Assembly: GCA_020543525.1 (NCBI GenBank)
Contig: JAHYIO010000028.1
Location: 62,001 to 126,000 of the forward strand
Source of the DNA: Coriolopsis trogii
Lineage: Eukaryota; Basidiomycota; Agaricomycetes; Polyporales; Polyporaceae
Direction: 5' to 3'
Length of the DNA stretch: 64,000 nucleotides
The notes beneath the pieces are model-generated. The model had not been told where the DNA came from. It searched no databases and worked only from the letters and a program-made list of their open reading frames with translations. The translations under genes were made by a program, and so were the position numbers. This document shows, in pieces, positions 1-11,932 of this stretch (position 1 is the first letter of the stretch; every line of letters begins with the position of its first letter).

Positions 1-279
1 CTCAATGCGGCCACAGTAGACGCATGGCGGACGCCGTCCCACGCAACCGCCGGTCGAACGCTCCGATTCCCAGAGTTGGAGCACTGACCGCTCAGCTTCT
101 GCAGCCCAAGCGTTCTCCGTGGGGATACCGCGGACATGGACTCGGCATTTCCGATATAGGACACGCTTCTCGCCCGTCTTCCCGAGGGACATATAGATAG
201 CAGGGTACGCCACGCCACCCTACAGCCTGCTCGTTCGTCGTCGTCCCCCACGTCCGAGCGACGCTCAACTCCGTCCACT
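1..279. promoter_or_regulatory. Upstream region of first DUF6534 gene
   Basis: No coding sequence is apparent. A TATA-like stretch (catatagatag, near 189-199) lies about 85 bases upstream of the start codon at 280 and could serve as core promoter. It is followed by a pyrimidine-rich tract, as is common before fungal transcription starts. This is inferred from position and composition only. Confidence 0.3.
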
Positions 280-2318
280 ATGCTCACACTCGACAACACC
301 CTTGGCGCTGCGTTTCTTGGTATGTCCAGTGTGCTCTGCATCGAGATTTTGGCGGCTCACGAGTCGTTGGCAGGCACTGTAGCAACTTCCGTGTATGTTG
401 ATCGAGCATCAGTTTCGGCGGATATGACTGATGTTTTCTCAGCTTCTACGGCATCACAGTCATTCAAACATACATCTACTTCAAGCGGAATGGATCGGAC
501 CCCACATATCTGAAGCTCTTGGTGAGTACGATGTACATCGCGGCCGATGTTCGAGGTTATCCATCCCATTTCAGGTCTTTTTCCTATGGTCAGCATCATA
601 TCAGGGGGGTTCCGGTGCAGACATTGACCAAAGACATGGTGGCTCAGGCTGTTAGACAGTCTACATCTAGCCCTTGTCACGCAAGCCGTATATTTCTATG
701 CGGTCATCAATTTCTCCAACGTGCTGGAGCTGCTGATTCCAACATGGTGCGCCGGAAGCCGTCCAATCTCTAAGGCTGGCGTGTTGACTAATCATATACT
801 GCAGGAGCATTATAGTAAGCTAATATCATACGCGAAATGAGGAGATTGTTGATTATCGTACAATTGCGGCAGGCACAGATACTGGTGACTGTGAGTATTC
901 CGCTTGGCAAGTAACCTCTGTCTTATGCCAATTTACAGGGTGTCAGTGATCTTGCTGTCAGGGCGTAAGTGACAGTCACTGGTTGAGTTCTTTTCTCATC
1001 CTGATGACTTCACACAGGGTGTTCTGTCAACGAGTGTGGAAATGTACGTATTATTCAAAACCATGTTGGCGCAATGGCTGACCGACCTACATCCAGTAAG
1101 CAATAGGAATTGGGGCCTCATGATCGCGATCGTATGTGCCGACATCCATAGTACTGATGAGTTCAGCTAATGCGTTCTTATAGATCATCTCGACTGCCGT
1201 CGCATTCGGTAGGTTCTACCATTAGATATTCTGTTCCTCGGTGAATTGATGACTTGCTTTCTCACAGGAGGCAGCATCGGTGAGTAAGAGAACCAGTGTC
1301 CCAACCCCCGGAACGAGACTGACAATTTGATGAATAGCGTTCACAGTAAAAGGGTGCGTCATAGACCACGTCAATTGGTACCTGCGCCACCTGACCTCTG
1401 ATCACCCAGATTTGAACTGACGAACTTCGAGGGAATGGCCAAGATATCCGTAAGTTTGTGCACCCTCGTTTTCGGTGCGAAGTCTTACCGTGAGCGTGCA
1501 GCCCATCATGTACATCAGTCTCGGGGCGGGAGTCGTAGCGGACGTCCTCATTGCAGCGTCCATGTGTACCCTGCTGGCTAAGCGCAGGACAGGCTTCTCA
1601 AGGTATGACGTCTTTGCGGTATTGATAGCGACGTACGTGCTCATACCTAGTCTTCACAGGACTGACTCAATAGTCCGGGTTCTAATATTGTACAGCATAA
1701 ACACTGGCGCTCTCACCAGGTGAGTTTTGTGTTGGCATTCGCGCTCTACATCTGCGTGACGATGCGACTGTCTTCCACAATTACAGTCTAGGTGCACTCT
1801 TGACCCTCATTACGGTACGTGATCTTCGTCATGTAGGCGTGCGACATGATGTTGACTTGATTTGTTTAGTATGCGACCATGCCATACAACTTCATTTTCA
1901 TCGCTTTCTACTTTGTCCTGCCCAAGCGTATGCTATTTCAGGTTTTCTCACTCACACCTTACTCATTGCCGCATGGCAGTCTTCCTGAACTCGTTACTCG
2001 CAACGTTGAACGCGAGGCTGCCACTGCGGGAAAGCAGCTCGGGCACGATGCTGTCAATGCCCATGTCGACGTCCAACTCCCGCCTTTCCTTTTCGCCACG
2101 TAGCCAGTATACGCACAGTCAGGGACGCGAAGATCAGGTGCGTATGCCCAGCAGCTTTGAATCTCGCCGCGTGTCGCTTGCTTACGATTTTGACGACGTT
2201 GGATGTAATCCCATAGGTGAACCTTCAGATAGAAGTTCGCACGATCACAGACACGAAGACAGACCATGAACCCCATGAAAACGAGGAGGTAAGATTCTGC
2301 CTCACTATCCCCGCCTAG
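280..2318 (+). CDS. DUF6534-family multi-pass membrane protein, copy 1
   Basis: Function is unknown; the family is abundant in agaricomycetes and consists of multi-pass membrane proteins with a C-terminal DUF6534 domain. The start at 280 gives MLTLDNTLGAAFLG, the usual N-terminus. Exons traced by splice sites and phase include 280-319, 374-392, 443-521, 575-588, 648-746, 805-814, 873-890, 939-964 and 1018-1043. They encode blocks such as VFYGITVIQTYIYF, LLDSLHLALVTQAVYFYAV and RVW. The DUF6534 part follows: a membrane block with VVADVLIAASMCTLLAKRRTGF, then VRVLILYSINTGALT, then a segment ending FYFVLPK, then FLNSLLATLNAR. I found no frameshift or stop. The last exon is uncertain: translation stops at 2269 if a final intron (about 2139-2232) is retained, or at 2318 if it is removed. 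The gene is a tandem neighbour of copy 2 on the same strand. Confidence 0.82.
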
Positions 2319-3174
2319 GTTGCCATGCTGACAAGACGCACTCGCGTACGTTAGGAGGCGAAGTCATGGCGTCCGATATATTCGAGAACGGACGAGCCCA
2401 TCGCGATTGCGGTCTAGGACGCTGTAGAGTTTCCAGGGCGATCACTTGTACCATCACGCCAATACGTATACCTCCTTCCATTTGAGCATCGTGTTTGCAT
2501 CATCTGTCCATCGTATGCCCGCTCGCTGAATTTTGCGCCTGCAGCAAACAACGAGATCGATCTCCAGATTTCCCGTGCCTCCAGGTCACGAGAGAGCGCT
2601 CAGTGTCTGTAACACTCGTTCGGCCTCCGCTTCCCTGTCGTCGGAGACTGTTGTGGCGGCGGGTGTCCTTGAACCGCTTCCCATACCATTCAACGTATGT
2701 GCACAGGCTTGCGGGTGGTCGAACTGCTTCCATCCGGGGCCAGCAGGATGATAGATGCGGGTCTATGGGGAACCGCCCGTCAAGACACAAATGCCGCACA
2801 CTGTGCCTATTGCTTCCGACGAGCTCATTCGCGGAAATACGCCGGCTGTAGTAACACTCAAGAGTGATGTGAGTGGCTGCGCCCTTGTCTCAGGATAGAG
2901 CAGCGTACTCAAAGTAGAGGCAAGTTCCCAATGTTCCCACCAGATCATCCGGAAAGCTTCTAGTGGGAATTTCCCGAAGAGCGGTCCTCCTGCCTTTGGG
3001 AGAACATGAGCTGCGCGCATCGTGTGAGCATACTGACCGGCGCGGAATAGTGAGTGCTCTTCCCCCTCACGTTGGGACTCATATACGTCGTGTCACCCCG
3101 GTGGTCCCCCGCGCGTCGCGTGAGCTCTCTTCCTGTCTAGTTACTGCCTCTACCACTCGCTTTTCTCGAACTAT
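2319..3174. other. Intergenic region between DUF6534 copies 1 and 2
   Basis: No family or domain is recognisable in any frame. Short open frames here overlap each other on both strands and lack splice-consistent extensions. It presumably holds the 3' end of copy 1 and the promoter of copy 2. Confidence 0.4.
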
Positions 3175-5193
3175 ATGGCTGGTCCTGCTCTCGACGACAC
3201 CCTTGGGGCTGCTTTGATTGGTGAGCGGGGTTCATTTACGAGCGTGAAGGGTAGCCTGTTGATTTGCATTATCGAGTCCAGGGAACATCGTGTCCGCATG
3301 GTGAGCACAGCGGCCACAACGTAAATGATCTTCTTAACGTTCAGCGTTTCCCACAGCCTCTACGGTCTGACGACTTTGCAGACCTTCACGTTCTACAACA
3401 GGAGTCACAGAGATAAGTCTCTACTGAAGACTCTGGTGCGTGAGCTGTTGACGAAGGCCATTGGTTGCACGCTGAGCTGTCCGTGCGCAGATAGGTATAT
3501 TGTGGTTCGTTGCTCCTCGACTTGGTTCCTACGGCATGTGAATGTTCATCGGTTATCGGAAGGCTGTTGGACACGCTGCACTTGGCCTTCATATCGCATA
3601 CCGTCTACATCTACGTTGTGAAGGACTTCGGCGACCTCATTTCTCTACTAAATCCGACATGGTACACTTTCTATTCGTCTATGTATGCGCGTGGCGACTC
3701 ACGGTGAAGACGTGTTCTAGGACCGTACTGGTGAGTAACTAGCGACATATGGCCCAGGAATTACGGCGCTGACACGTGTTAGGCGCAAGTCATTGTTACG
3801 GTACGTCCCTGGCCTGCAGAATAGGCATCGTCATCGGCCTCATACTCGGTCCAGGGTGTTAGCGATGCCATTGTCAGAAGGTGCGAGTACTGACCTGGTG
3901 CACGAACTCGCGAGTGATCGCAGCTCTTTGCAGTATCTTCTGCTACAGGATATGGATACGTGAGTGAATACATTTCCACATAAGCTATTGTATGGACTAA
4001 TGCTATCTTCGTGGGCGGAGGTTAGTGAGTGATCACAACATCCTGGTTGTTTCGGTGCTGGTGAGCGACTTGACAAGACGTTACTATAGCTTCCCGAGCG
4101 CGGTGATCAACGTGTAAGAACAGGCAGCGTCTTCACTCGTGGCATTTGGTGGGTACTCGCGAATTGCGCTTGAGTGAGCGACTGACGAGGTACCCTCTAG
4201 GTTGTAGCATAGGTTAGTATGCTACTCAGACCAGAACACACTCATCTGACTATGTGCCAGCATTCCCCATTGAAGGGTAAGGCAGTATAACCTATCCTCT
4301 CACCGGATACATACCCAAATTGCAAAAAACCGCAGTTTCAAGTTCACTACATTCCTGCAATTAGATAGAGTATCGGTACGCAGAATTTCCCGAACTTTTC
4401 TCTCCATGACAGCCTGCCTCTGATTACGCAACTTAGTGGATACTATACCTCGGCCTTTCTACAGTGGCGCTCTCCGACCTCCTTGTATCGGCAGCATTGT
4501 GTATGTTTCTCTCGCGCAAGAAGAGCCACTTCGAGTCGTGAGTGGACTTGTGGCGACACTTGCTCTAGATACTGAAACAACATGTCATTACAAGCGTCAA
4601 CGGTGTCATGCGCACAATCATGCTCTATAGCATCAACACCTGCGCTCTCACTTCGTAAGGCTCATCCTATTGAGAAGGCCTCGACAAACTCTTATTTGCC
4701 TCTGCTAGACTATGTGCCTTGGCCGCGCTCGTGGCGGTAAGCGGAACCGAGTCTGGTCGGACAGCAAGCTGCTGATAGACAATCCTTGACACTGACAGTA
4801 CGCTGCATCTCCACATACATTCATCTACATCGCATTCTACTTCCTGCTTCCAAAACGTAAGTCGTACCTCATCGGTTACACTGCACTGTTGTCTCATCTA
4901 GGGTTGCGGCGTCCGTAGTATTCCTCAACTCCCTGCTAGCGACCCTGAACGCGCGGAGGTCGCTGAGGGAGCATTTGTCAGGAGGAGACGCTGTCACCAT
5001 ACCGCTTTCGTCCGAGGTGCTCTCCAGAGATGCTCCCCAAGCGAGAAGCTTTGACGCGGAAAGGTTCTCGGTAGGTGTGCTTCAAATCTCTGCGTTCGAT
5101 TTTACCTAAATTGGGTAACCTCAGCAGGCGATCAAAACACCAAGAAATGCATCTACAGTGGAATTCTCCAAAGGGGGGCCAGCAGGACTCTAA
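3175..5193 (+). CDS. DUF6534-family multi-pass membrane protein, copy 2
   Basis: Function is unknown. Start at 3175 (MAGPALDDTLGAALIG). The same exon order as copy 1 can be traced throughout: LYGLTTLQTFTFY, then a 14-base exon encoding IGILW, then LLDTLHLAFISHTVYIYVV, then IFCYRIW, LSDHNILVV, LVAFG, GCSIAFPIEG and FKFTTFLQLDRVS. The DUF6534 part follows: a membrane block with VALSDLLVSAALCMFL, then VMRTIMLYSINTCALTS, then FIYIAFYFLLPK, then LFLNSLLATLNARRSLRE. The C-terminal tail contains AIKTPRNASTVEF and ends at the TAA at 5191-5193. All junctions keep phase, so the gene appears intact with roughly 15-17 exons. The extreme fragmentation into tiny exons is typical of this family and makes automated gene models unreliable. 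Sequence divergence from copy 1 is substantial, so the duplication is old. Confidence 0.83.
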
Positions 5194-5837
5194 CACAGAG
5201 GACGGAGGGAACTCCCTGAATCTTTAGCCATCACGATTCGCATACACAGAGCGGCGAACTTGGCATATTGCTTGCATTCTCTATCGGCACAAAATTGACG
5301 ATAACATATACTTTGAATGCTGCTATGGAACCTGAAGGTTCGAATCGAAGGGTGTGTAGACGTACCCTTCCCAGGGGACGTACCGGAGTAACGCCTTCCA
5401 AGCACATGTAACGGACATGTTCTGCAAGTTCGACTGCACGAAACCACCATTGATTGCAATGTCCTTGAGAATAACGGCCCCAGGAGAGGTGGCCACGATG
5501 CCACGAAGTTCAGTATTTAGGGAGTACTTAGGGAGTACTTCGTATAGTACGATACCTCAATGAAGTCGAAAGCTGAGTCGGCCGGCACTAGTATATAGGT
5601 GTCAATTAGGATCTTCCTAGGGGAGCACAAGGGAGACGATGTTTGTCACAGTCGCCAGTGGGTTCTTTAATATCGAATAAGCGTGAGAGTCGGTCGCGAG
5701 CCTGGGCCGAGTCACTATCGAACTCGGACGTGCGCACGCGCTTCTTCGAGTCTCCTGACCCTCCTCTTTCCTTGTTCATTCCTGAACGTAACATACGGGC
5801 CAGTATAATAATCTCGTGCAAACCAAGTACAAACAGT
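5194..5837. other. Intergenic region upstream of first HET-domain gene
   Basis: No supported gene. An exact 11-base tandem duplication (tagggagtact twice, 5518-5539) is present. The stretch 5643-5837 is open in the frame of the HET gene but begins with no ATG, so it is more likely 5' leader. Confidence 0.35.
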
Positions 5838-8800
5838 ATGTCTCAGGAAGAGAGGTTTCAAATTGAGCACCTCACGGCAGCTCAATTGCAAGTGAGTCGT
5901 GACTGATTCAACAAGCCGGGACCTTCCTATGTTTACATTAGCGAACATTTGATTACACAGTCTCATCTCAACTATGTATGTGAGACTACTCTGTCCAGGG
6001 AAGAGTCGGTTCAAAGGTCTCCTTATCAGGTATCAGAATGTTCCGTTTTTGCCAATACATTTTCGCTCACGATTGACGGCACTTGAAACTAGGTGCAACT
6101 TGATCATATCGAGGGAACAGTCAACAGAGCGGCGCAATTCTCCCCGTTTGAACTCTGCCCATGTATATCAACTGCCCGTAATGAGTCTGGGATCTCGGGC
6201 GCCGAAGAGAGCCTCCTGTTCATCTACAAAGCTTCTCGAGAACTCTTTGAGCACTCAGTAGCCACACGCTCCCAGCTCGTGGAAACAGTCCCGCGAGGGC
6301 TCATGGAGCTGCTTGACATTATGCTTGAGGCTCTCGACGAGTACATTGAAGAGAGTTCAACACAACGCCGTGCCAACAAAAGTCCAATTTCATTCCTAAT
6401 TAACGCCATGTTTGTGATGGCCCGTCCCGAAACGCAGCACCCGTCGCGACTGCTCCCTATTGGTGTATTCACAACACATTTGTATATGATATGGAAGACT
6501 GAAGTTGTGTTCCGTCGGTCAACCTCGCTGTCCATCATGCCTTGGTCCACAACATCCCGACGAGAACGTGAAACGCATGCACCACCATCATATACCAACA
6601 CAGGTGATATACGTCGCACATTCCTGCGAACCCTAGTTCAGTCGTCTGATATCTTTCATCTGGCACAGATGGTCATGACCACCACCAAGCCCTCCAAACT
6701 GCAAGCTTGGGTTCAAGCTTCCTCACAGACGGACCCTCAGCTTCACCGCATCCTGGGCTTAATAGAGTCTCAATGCCATTGGATGGTCTACACCTTGGTC
6801 CGTCATATACGGTCATGATATTCCCCCAGCGTCACTGATGATAGCAGGGACATCCGTCCGCCGAAATTGCAGTACTGGAAGCAGCCGACTTCGAGAGGTA
6901 CATGCGTAACCTCAACATTCCTGCCTATGTCCACATGGTGCCGATGAAATGGCTCGGTGGGGTTCACGATGGGTACCCACAGTGTCGGACTCTCGGGGAG
7001 TACACTACCGTCCGTCGGAAACGCGGCGCGTCAAGACAGGAAGACGCAGCTCTTTGGCAGAGCGCGATGACCTTCGGAGTTCTCGAGGCCATCATGAATA
7101 TCTGCATAACGCAGTCGTTGCTCCTTTGTCAGGACGGAGACTCGTGGGTCTTGACGGGTGACATGCTATCTCCGCTCTGCTACTACTGGAAGTGGCGGAT
7201 CATGTCTCTCGAACGGGACGACCCGCTTGCCGCAGGTAATTGGATGGAGCATATGTATCTGACATTGGCGAGGGCATATCAGTCCTTGGGCCAAGTCTCC
7301 ACCGTCAGGATGTGTATCCTTCAGAGGGCGGGCATAGACGAGGATGACCGAAGGCGAATCCTCAGTGGTATCAACACTCTTCTATCAACTTTGGGGAACT
7401 GTCTGATAGCGACAGCCTCCTCCGAGTCATGCGACATTGTCAATTCCTGGTTGCCACGCATACGAGCACTCGTCAACACGCGCCCAGTCGTACACATCAG
7501 TTTGTCCGTATATCTCGAGATGCTCGTCGAGGCAGGATGGTGCCCATTCGTGGTCCACAACCTCTTCTCACACGAGTCCACTTTCCTGGCCTATGTGGTC
7601 TCATGTGTCCCTCCACATCAAGTTATGGTCGCCAGACACAAAGCATGCACCGCCGAGGCTTGCTTATACGCCACCGTCGACACCGCCAACTACTCAACTC
7701 GGCACGTTGACGAAGGCTGCGCCTGCGCATATCTCGTCGTACCCTCCTCGATCATGGAACTCCTCGAGGCAGGCACAGTGCCGGTCGTGAAGTACGATGA
7801 AGCTAAGGGGACGCTATCGGTGCGCGCGGGGACCACAGTTCCCTATATCGCCATCTCACACGTCTGGGCCGATGGTTTGGGGAGCGTGACGGAAATGGGT
7901 CTCCCGCGCTGCCAGCTCCGCCGTATCTCTGCCTACACCGCGCGTTTGGTCCCGGGCGGGGCGTTCTGGATGGATTCCCTCTGCGTGCCGGAGCGCAAGG
8001 ACCTCCGGAAACGGGCAATACTCATGATGGCGCAGACGTACACGGACGCGGACAAAGTGCTCGTCCTGGACTCCACCATTGGTGAGTGTCTGGCCTCGGC
8101 ACCGCCACGGGAGACAATCGTCCGCCTCCAAACATCCGGATGGATGCAACGCATCTGGACACTACAAGAGGGCATGCTCGCACGTAACCTTGTCTTCCAA
8201 CTTGCGGACGGCGTCCTCATGCCGCTCGAGTCAATCCTAGACACGTTCCGCCACCACGCACAGGCGCAGTACTCCCACCTTCCCATCGGCCCCCCGGACC
8301 TATTCACCTTTGGGGGGTCTGCCCATTTCCTTATGCTTCCTCGCGAGGAGCGCATGTCCGCTACACGACCGTACCTCGGGCACGTCCTCCACTTCCTCGG
8401 CGCACGCACCACGAGCAAGCCCGAGGACGAGACGATCGCGCTCTCTGGCGTCCTCGGGCTTGACACGGCCGCCCTGCTCGCCCACACGACGGCCGAGGAG
8501 CGCATGCGCGCCTTCCTCCTCCTCCTCCGTATCCTCCCCACAGCGATCATGTTTAGCATCGGGGCGAAGCTCCCCTTCCCCGGTTTCCGCTGGGCGCCAC
8601 GCAGCCTTACGAGCATCGGGAGCGCCGGGGCCGGCTCCCTCGGCGACGTTTGCACACCTACGGGGCTCGAGGGGACGCACACGCTCATCCGCTTCGCAGA
8701 GCACGCACTCCGGTTCGGTCGCACCCGTCTCGGTTATACGGCGCACTTCCTATGCCATGGGGCCAATAAAGGAGAGCGTGGAGACGGAGACGGCCTGTAC

Positions 8801-9118
8801 TGCGCAGGCATCATCACAGACACACCAGATGACGAGACGATACCCGCCTTGGCGTCGCGCCTCAATGCTATTGTGTTGCAGTCGGGGACGCTGCCACAAC
8901 TCGCCGGAGCCAGGATCCAAGGGGTTGGCGTGTACGCTGCCGAGGTTCTCGGAGGTGCAGCAACGGGTTCCAGTGCGGCTGCTGGGACGGGGTCCAATTC
9001 CGGATCGAGGCTTGTCTGTGAATACATCGCCCCTATAGGAGTCATCAAGGAGAACCCGGGAGCTGTACCCGATGGTCCACAGGGAGCACTGATAGAGAAA
9101 CCCATCTTACTCACATGA
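5838..9118 (+). CDS. HET-domain protein, paralogue 1
   Basis: Proteins with this domain are known in fungi from vegetative (heterokaryon) incompatibility, where recognition of non-self leads to cell death; the role of this one is not established. ATG at 5838 gives MSQEERFQIEHLTAAQLQ, ending at a GTGAGT donor (5892). One or two small exons (5961-5975 is likely) precede the exon 6093-6797. A clear intron, 6798-6847, joins it in phase to the last exon, 6848-9118. The protein is about 1,010 residues. The HET signature is in the last exon: YIAISHVWADG, then GGAFWMDSLCVPERKDLRK, then VLVLDS, then a TSGWMQRIWTLQE block. It shares architecture and the C-terminal IE-x-PILLT ending with the inverted paralogue at 14.6-17.7 kb. 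The N-terminal 330 residues match nothing I recognise. I see no transmembrane segment or signal peptide. Confidence 0.85.
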
Positions 9119-9317
9119 TCATTCACTTTGGTAGTATACTTAAGTAGTTGTGCCGTGTAACGACCACCGCTGACTCCCTTTGGCAATCGCTCTGTAGATC
9201 TCATGTCTCACGGAGATCACGTGAACGAGATGATGACCTACAAACACACGATCCAGCCAGGTAGAGTAAGCCAACAAAATCGCGCATACATCATGCCCCG
9301 ACGCGTACATGATCGCA

Positions 9318-11449
9318 TCACTGCACTATAGGTTGCGGGTCCGCGGGGTTCTGCTCTGCCTGACCTTTCCACAACTGGCACAACTCGTCGACGTTCGAGA
9401 CGTTGCCGAGCTTCCTATATTGCTCAAGGCACGCCTTCCGGAATTTATAAAGTGTTTCCGATTTGATCCCCCCTGTGCAATTCTGTGTGCGGGACGCATC
9501 GCCAAAGGTAGCATCAGCGCGAGAACTTGAGGATCTCCCGATCACGACCATTTGGGTCTACGACGCACCTTGCGGATAAACGGGTCCAGGACTATCAGTC
9601 TGTGATGAGTGTCCTTTGTTGGTATTGCGTCGGGTAAGAAGAGGGGTGACGGGAGCAGTGTTGCCTGATCTAACTCCACGATACCGCCGTCGCGAATGCT
9701 GACAGGAAGGTTTCTTGCATAGTTATGTTCTAGTGCCCAGTATCTATGCGTGGCGTGAGCAGTTTAGCGCAATAAACGTCCTTCAAAGGTCGCGCACCTG
9801 AACCACATGCGTACGAGGTCAACAGTGGTGAGCGCCTCTGGTGGCCGCCGCCACTGTGAACCATTGGTATATCGTATAGAGTACTTCTTGTGTATTCCGT
9901 CGTTGCCGAGGTCCCAGAAGTTCCAATCACATATCACCTTTCCTCCGCCAGTTTGCAAGTTGGGAAGTAAACGGCGTTGCTAGGAAAATGCGGTCAATTG
10001 AGATCCTTTATGCGAGAACGGCATCTACCTGCAACAGCGCGATTGCCATCAATATCAGCGAATAACTGCTGAACGAACGTGGTTGACTGGGTCCCTGAGC
10101 GGAATTGTTCAGGTTGACATGACGCGCCCAGCTCTTGATTCTCCTAAACAGCGCTGGGAGGGCAGGATATATCATAGTGTACTGCTTCAGCAGATAGGTG
10201 TTGTATAAGCCCAAGCGGCGATTGACGTTCATGTCGCAAGATACCCCCGTTTGCGGGTCAGTAAATCTGACTATTCCGTAATGAAGAATTAGGTCATGCG
10301 AAACAAGAAAGGCCTGCAACCTACCGATTGGAACAGCAGCAGAGCTGATGGTGGATACGTTTGTGTAACCGTTACGCCTGAGACAGGACGCGAGTAGCCT
10401 GTATTTTGTCGTACGTGAACGGGACGGAGGGTTAGAAGATTTGTTGAACGAACCTAACATCGTAAATGCCTACAGAAATCAACGTCAGCAGAACAAGCCA
10501 TGACTACTGATTTCGTACATAGCACGGCACGGATCAGGTACAAGCGCTGTGAGGGAGACCTGAACCACACCCAAGAGCCGTGGGTGCGGGTACGGAGAAT
10601 TTGCACGGGTAGGCGGATGGACAGATACACACAAGAAGTCGCAGTACCCAGCCGCACATACAAGGCAACGTGGAACGCGATCTCGTCTGTACTGTCCAGC
10701 ATTCGCAAGACAAGTCAACACAGCAGATGGTAGCACACCTCATATAAGGGTATTTGAGACCATTGCAGCGCTCCACTATGTGGACTCACAGAGGCTCTCG
10801 CGGGTATGGGTTTTCTGCCGCCTTGTCCTATCCCACCCGCACCCGAACGTGGTATACAAGTCCCCGTCACAGCTTAACCCAAACCGTTCTATGCCCCAAA
10901 GACGTACAATGGAGGAGAACGTACGCGGTAGGTTGTTCAGCGAGGTGCCTGGAGGGAAGCCTTGCGGTCGTTTGTTATCCTGGAGGGTTGCTCGAATTGA
11001 TCAACGAGTAACTCTAGAAGGGCCGTTCTCACGAATATGCAAATATCCACATCGCCACCTTCATGGCCAGCACTATAGCATGTACTTCCAAATGGGTAGA
11101 CCCGGTAGCCATTACCGTAGCTTTCAGTTATGACCTCCTGGAGACGGGTTATCGTCTGATCGCGGTGTTGCTTGAGCACCGCATATCGTGTTAACGCCTT
11201 CATCATGCCTATATTCTGTCCCCTGTTGAACATATGAGTAAGGGGCAGTATACTGCGTGACTCACATATGACGAGGTAGCGGGCGGCGAGAGGCGGGCCC
11301 GCACAGGGGATGGAAACTTCGTGGGTGGTCCCCTGGACGACGATATCGTACCAGCAGACAACTGTCTTGCTACATGAAGATAGTATGGGGGACAGGAGGT
11401 GGGGGGTGGGACATACCGTGATGAGCACCTCAGATGAGTCCGGAGTCAC
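9318..11449 (-). CDS. Cid1-type nucleotidyltransferase (terminal uridylyl/poly(A) polymerase-like)
   Basis: Predicted to add nucleotides to RNA 3' ends (Cid1/TUTase/non-canonical poly(A) polymerase superfamily). Reading the minus strand, an exon around 11240-11030 encodes a helix followed by YPFGST and GGDVDICIF. These are the G-S and D-x-D catalytic signature. A later exon (10460-10010) carries VPIGRLQAFL, the third carboxylate in SCDMNVNRRLGLYNTYLL, IKSWAR and SYSLILMAIALLQ. The next exon, near 9958-9764, has a typical NFWDLGN-type block. The last exons (9750-9318) encode a PAP-associated region with SIRDGG and LIVLDPFIRK and the C-terminus. Introns between 11030 and 10460 are not fully resolved. 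The true 5' end may lie upstream of 11449, so length is uncertain. No zinc finger or extra domain was seen. Confidence 0.75.
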
Positions 11450-11932
11450 TGACTGCTCAATGTTGGGGATACTACTCTACGAACATCATGAGCATCGCGA
11501 GGTTTTGGATGGAAAACATAGCAGGCCATGGCCTTTAGAGACTGTGGACCTAACCGAGCTATGGACGACGTACCGATTCGTTCGCCACATATCGCGACTG
11601 GGTCCTGGGTAGGTTGCCACTGACAGCTGTCCGCCGTGTTGCTGCTCGTAAGGTCGGCCGCGCCAGCTGGTGCGTGTGCAACAGCGCCTTTCCTGGACAC
11701 ATCGGTCGATACTACGACGGGCGTGAACGAAAACCTGAGTCAGAGGAGCAGGAAGTGGTGATGGTTGACGCTAATTCCGAGTGTAGACTAAGACAAGAGT
11801 GAAAGTACGAGTGGCACGTGCTCTCTATAGACGCTCAGGAGGACCGCGGTCCAACCTGAATTTTTGCAGTGCCGACGCCGTACACAACGTCTTTGCCCCA
11901 CATCCCTCTCGTTCTCAACCTATCCGAAGGCA
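11450..11932. other. Divergent intergenic region (Cid1-like / eIF3l)
   Basis: The region lies between a minus-strand and a plus-strand gene, so it probably holds both promoters. It may also contain the first exon of the nucleotidyltransferase gene, whose start I could not fix. No other coding signal was found. Confidence 0.35.

Noticed and set aside
5325..5365. GGTTCGAATC box resembling a tRNA B box
   Set aside because: No A box or cloverleaf could be formed in the preceding 80 bases.
7933..8724. 263-codon minus-strand open frame
   Set aside because: Lies entirely antisense to the HET-domain exon; GC-rich coding sequence opens the opposite frames. The product is Arg/Ser-rich with no domain.
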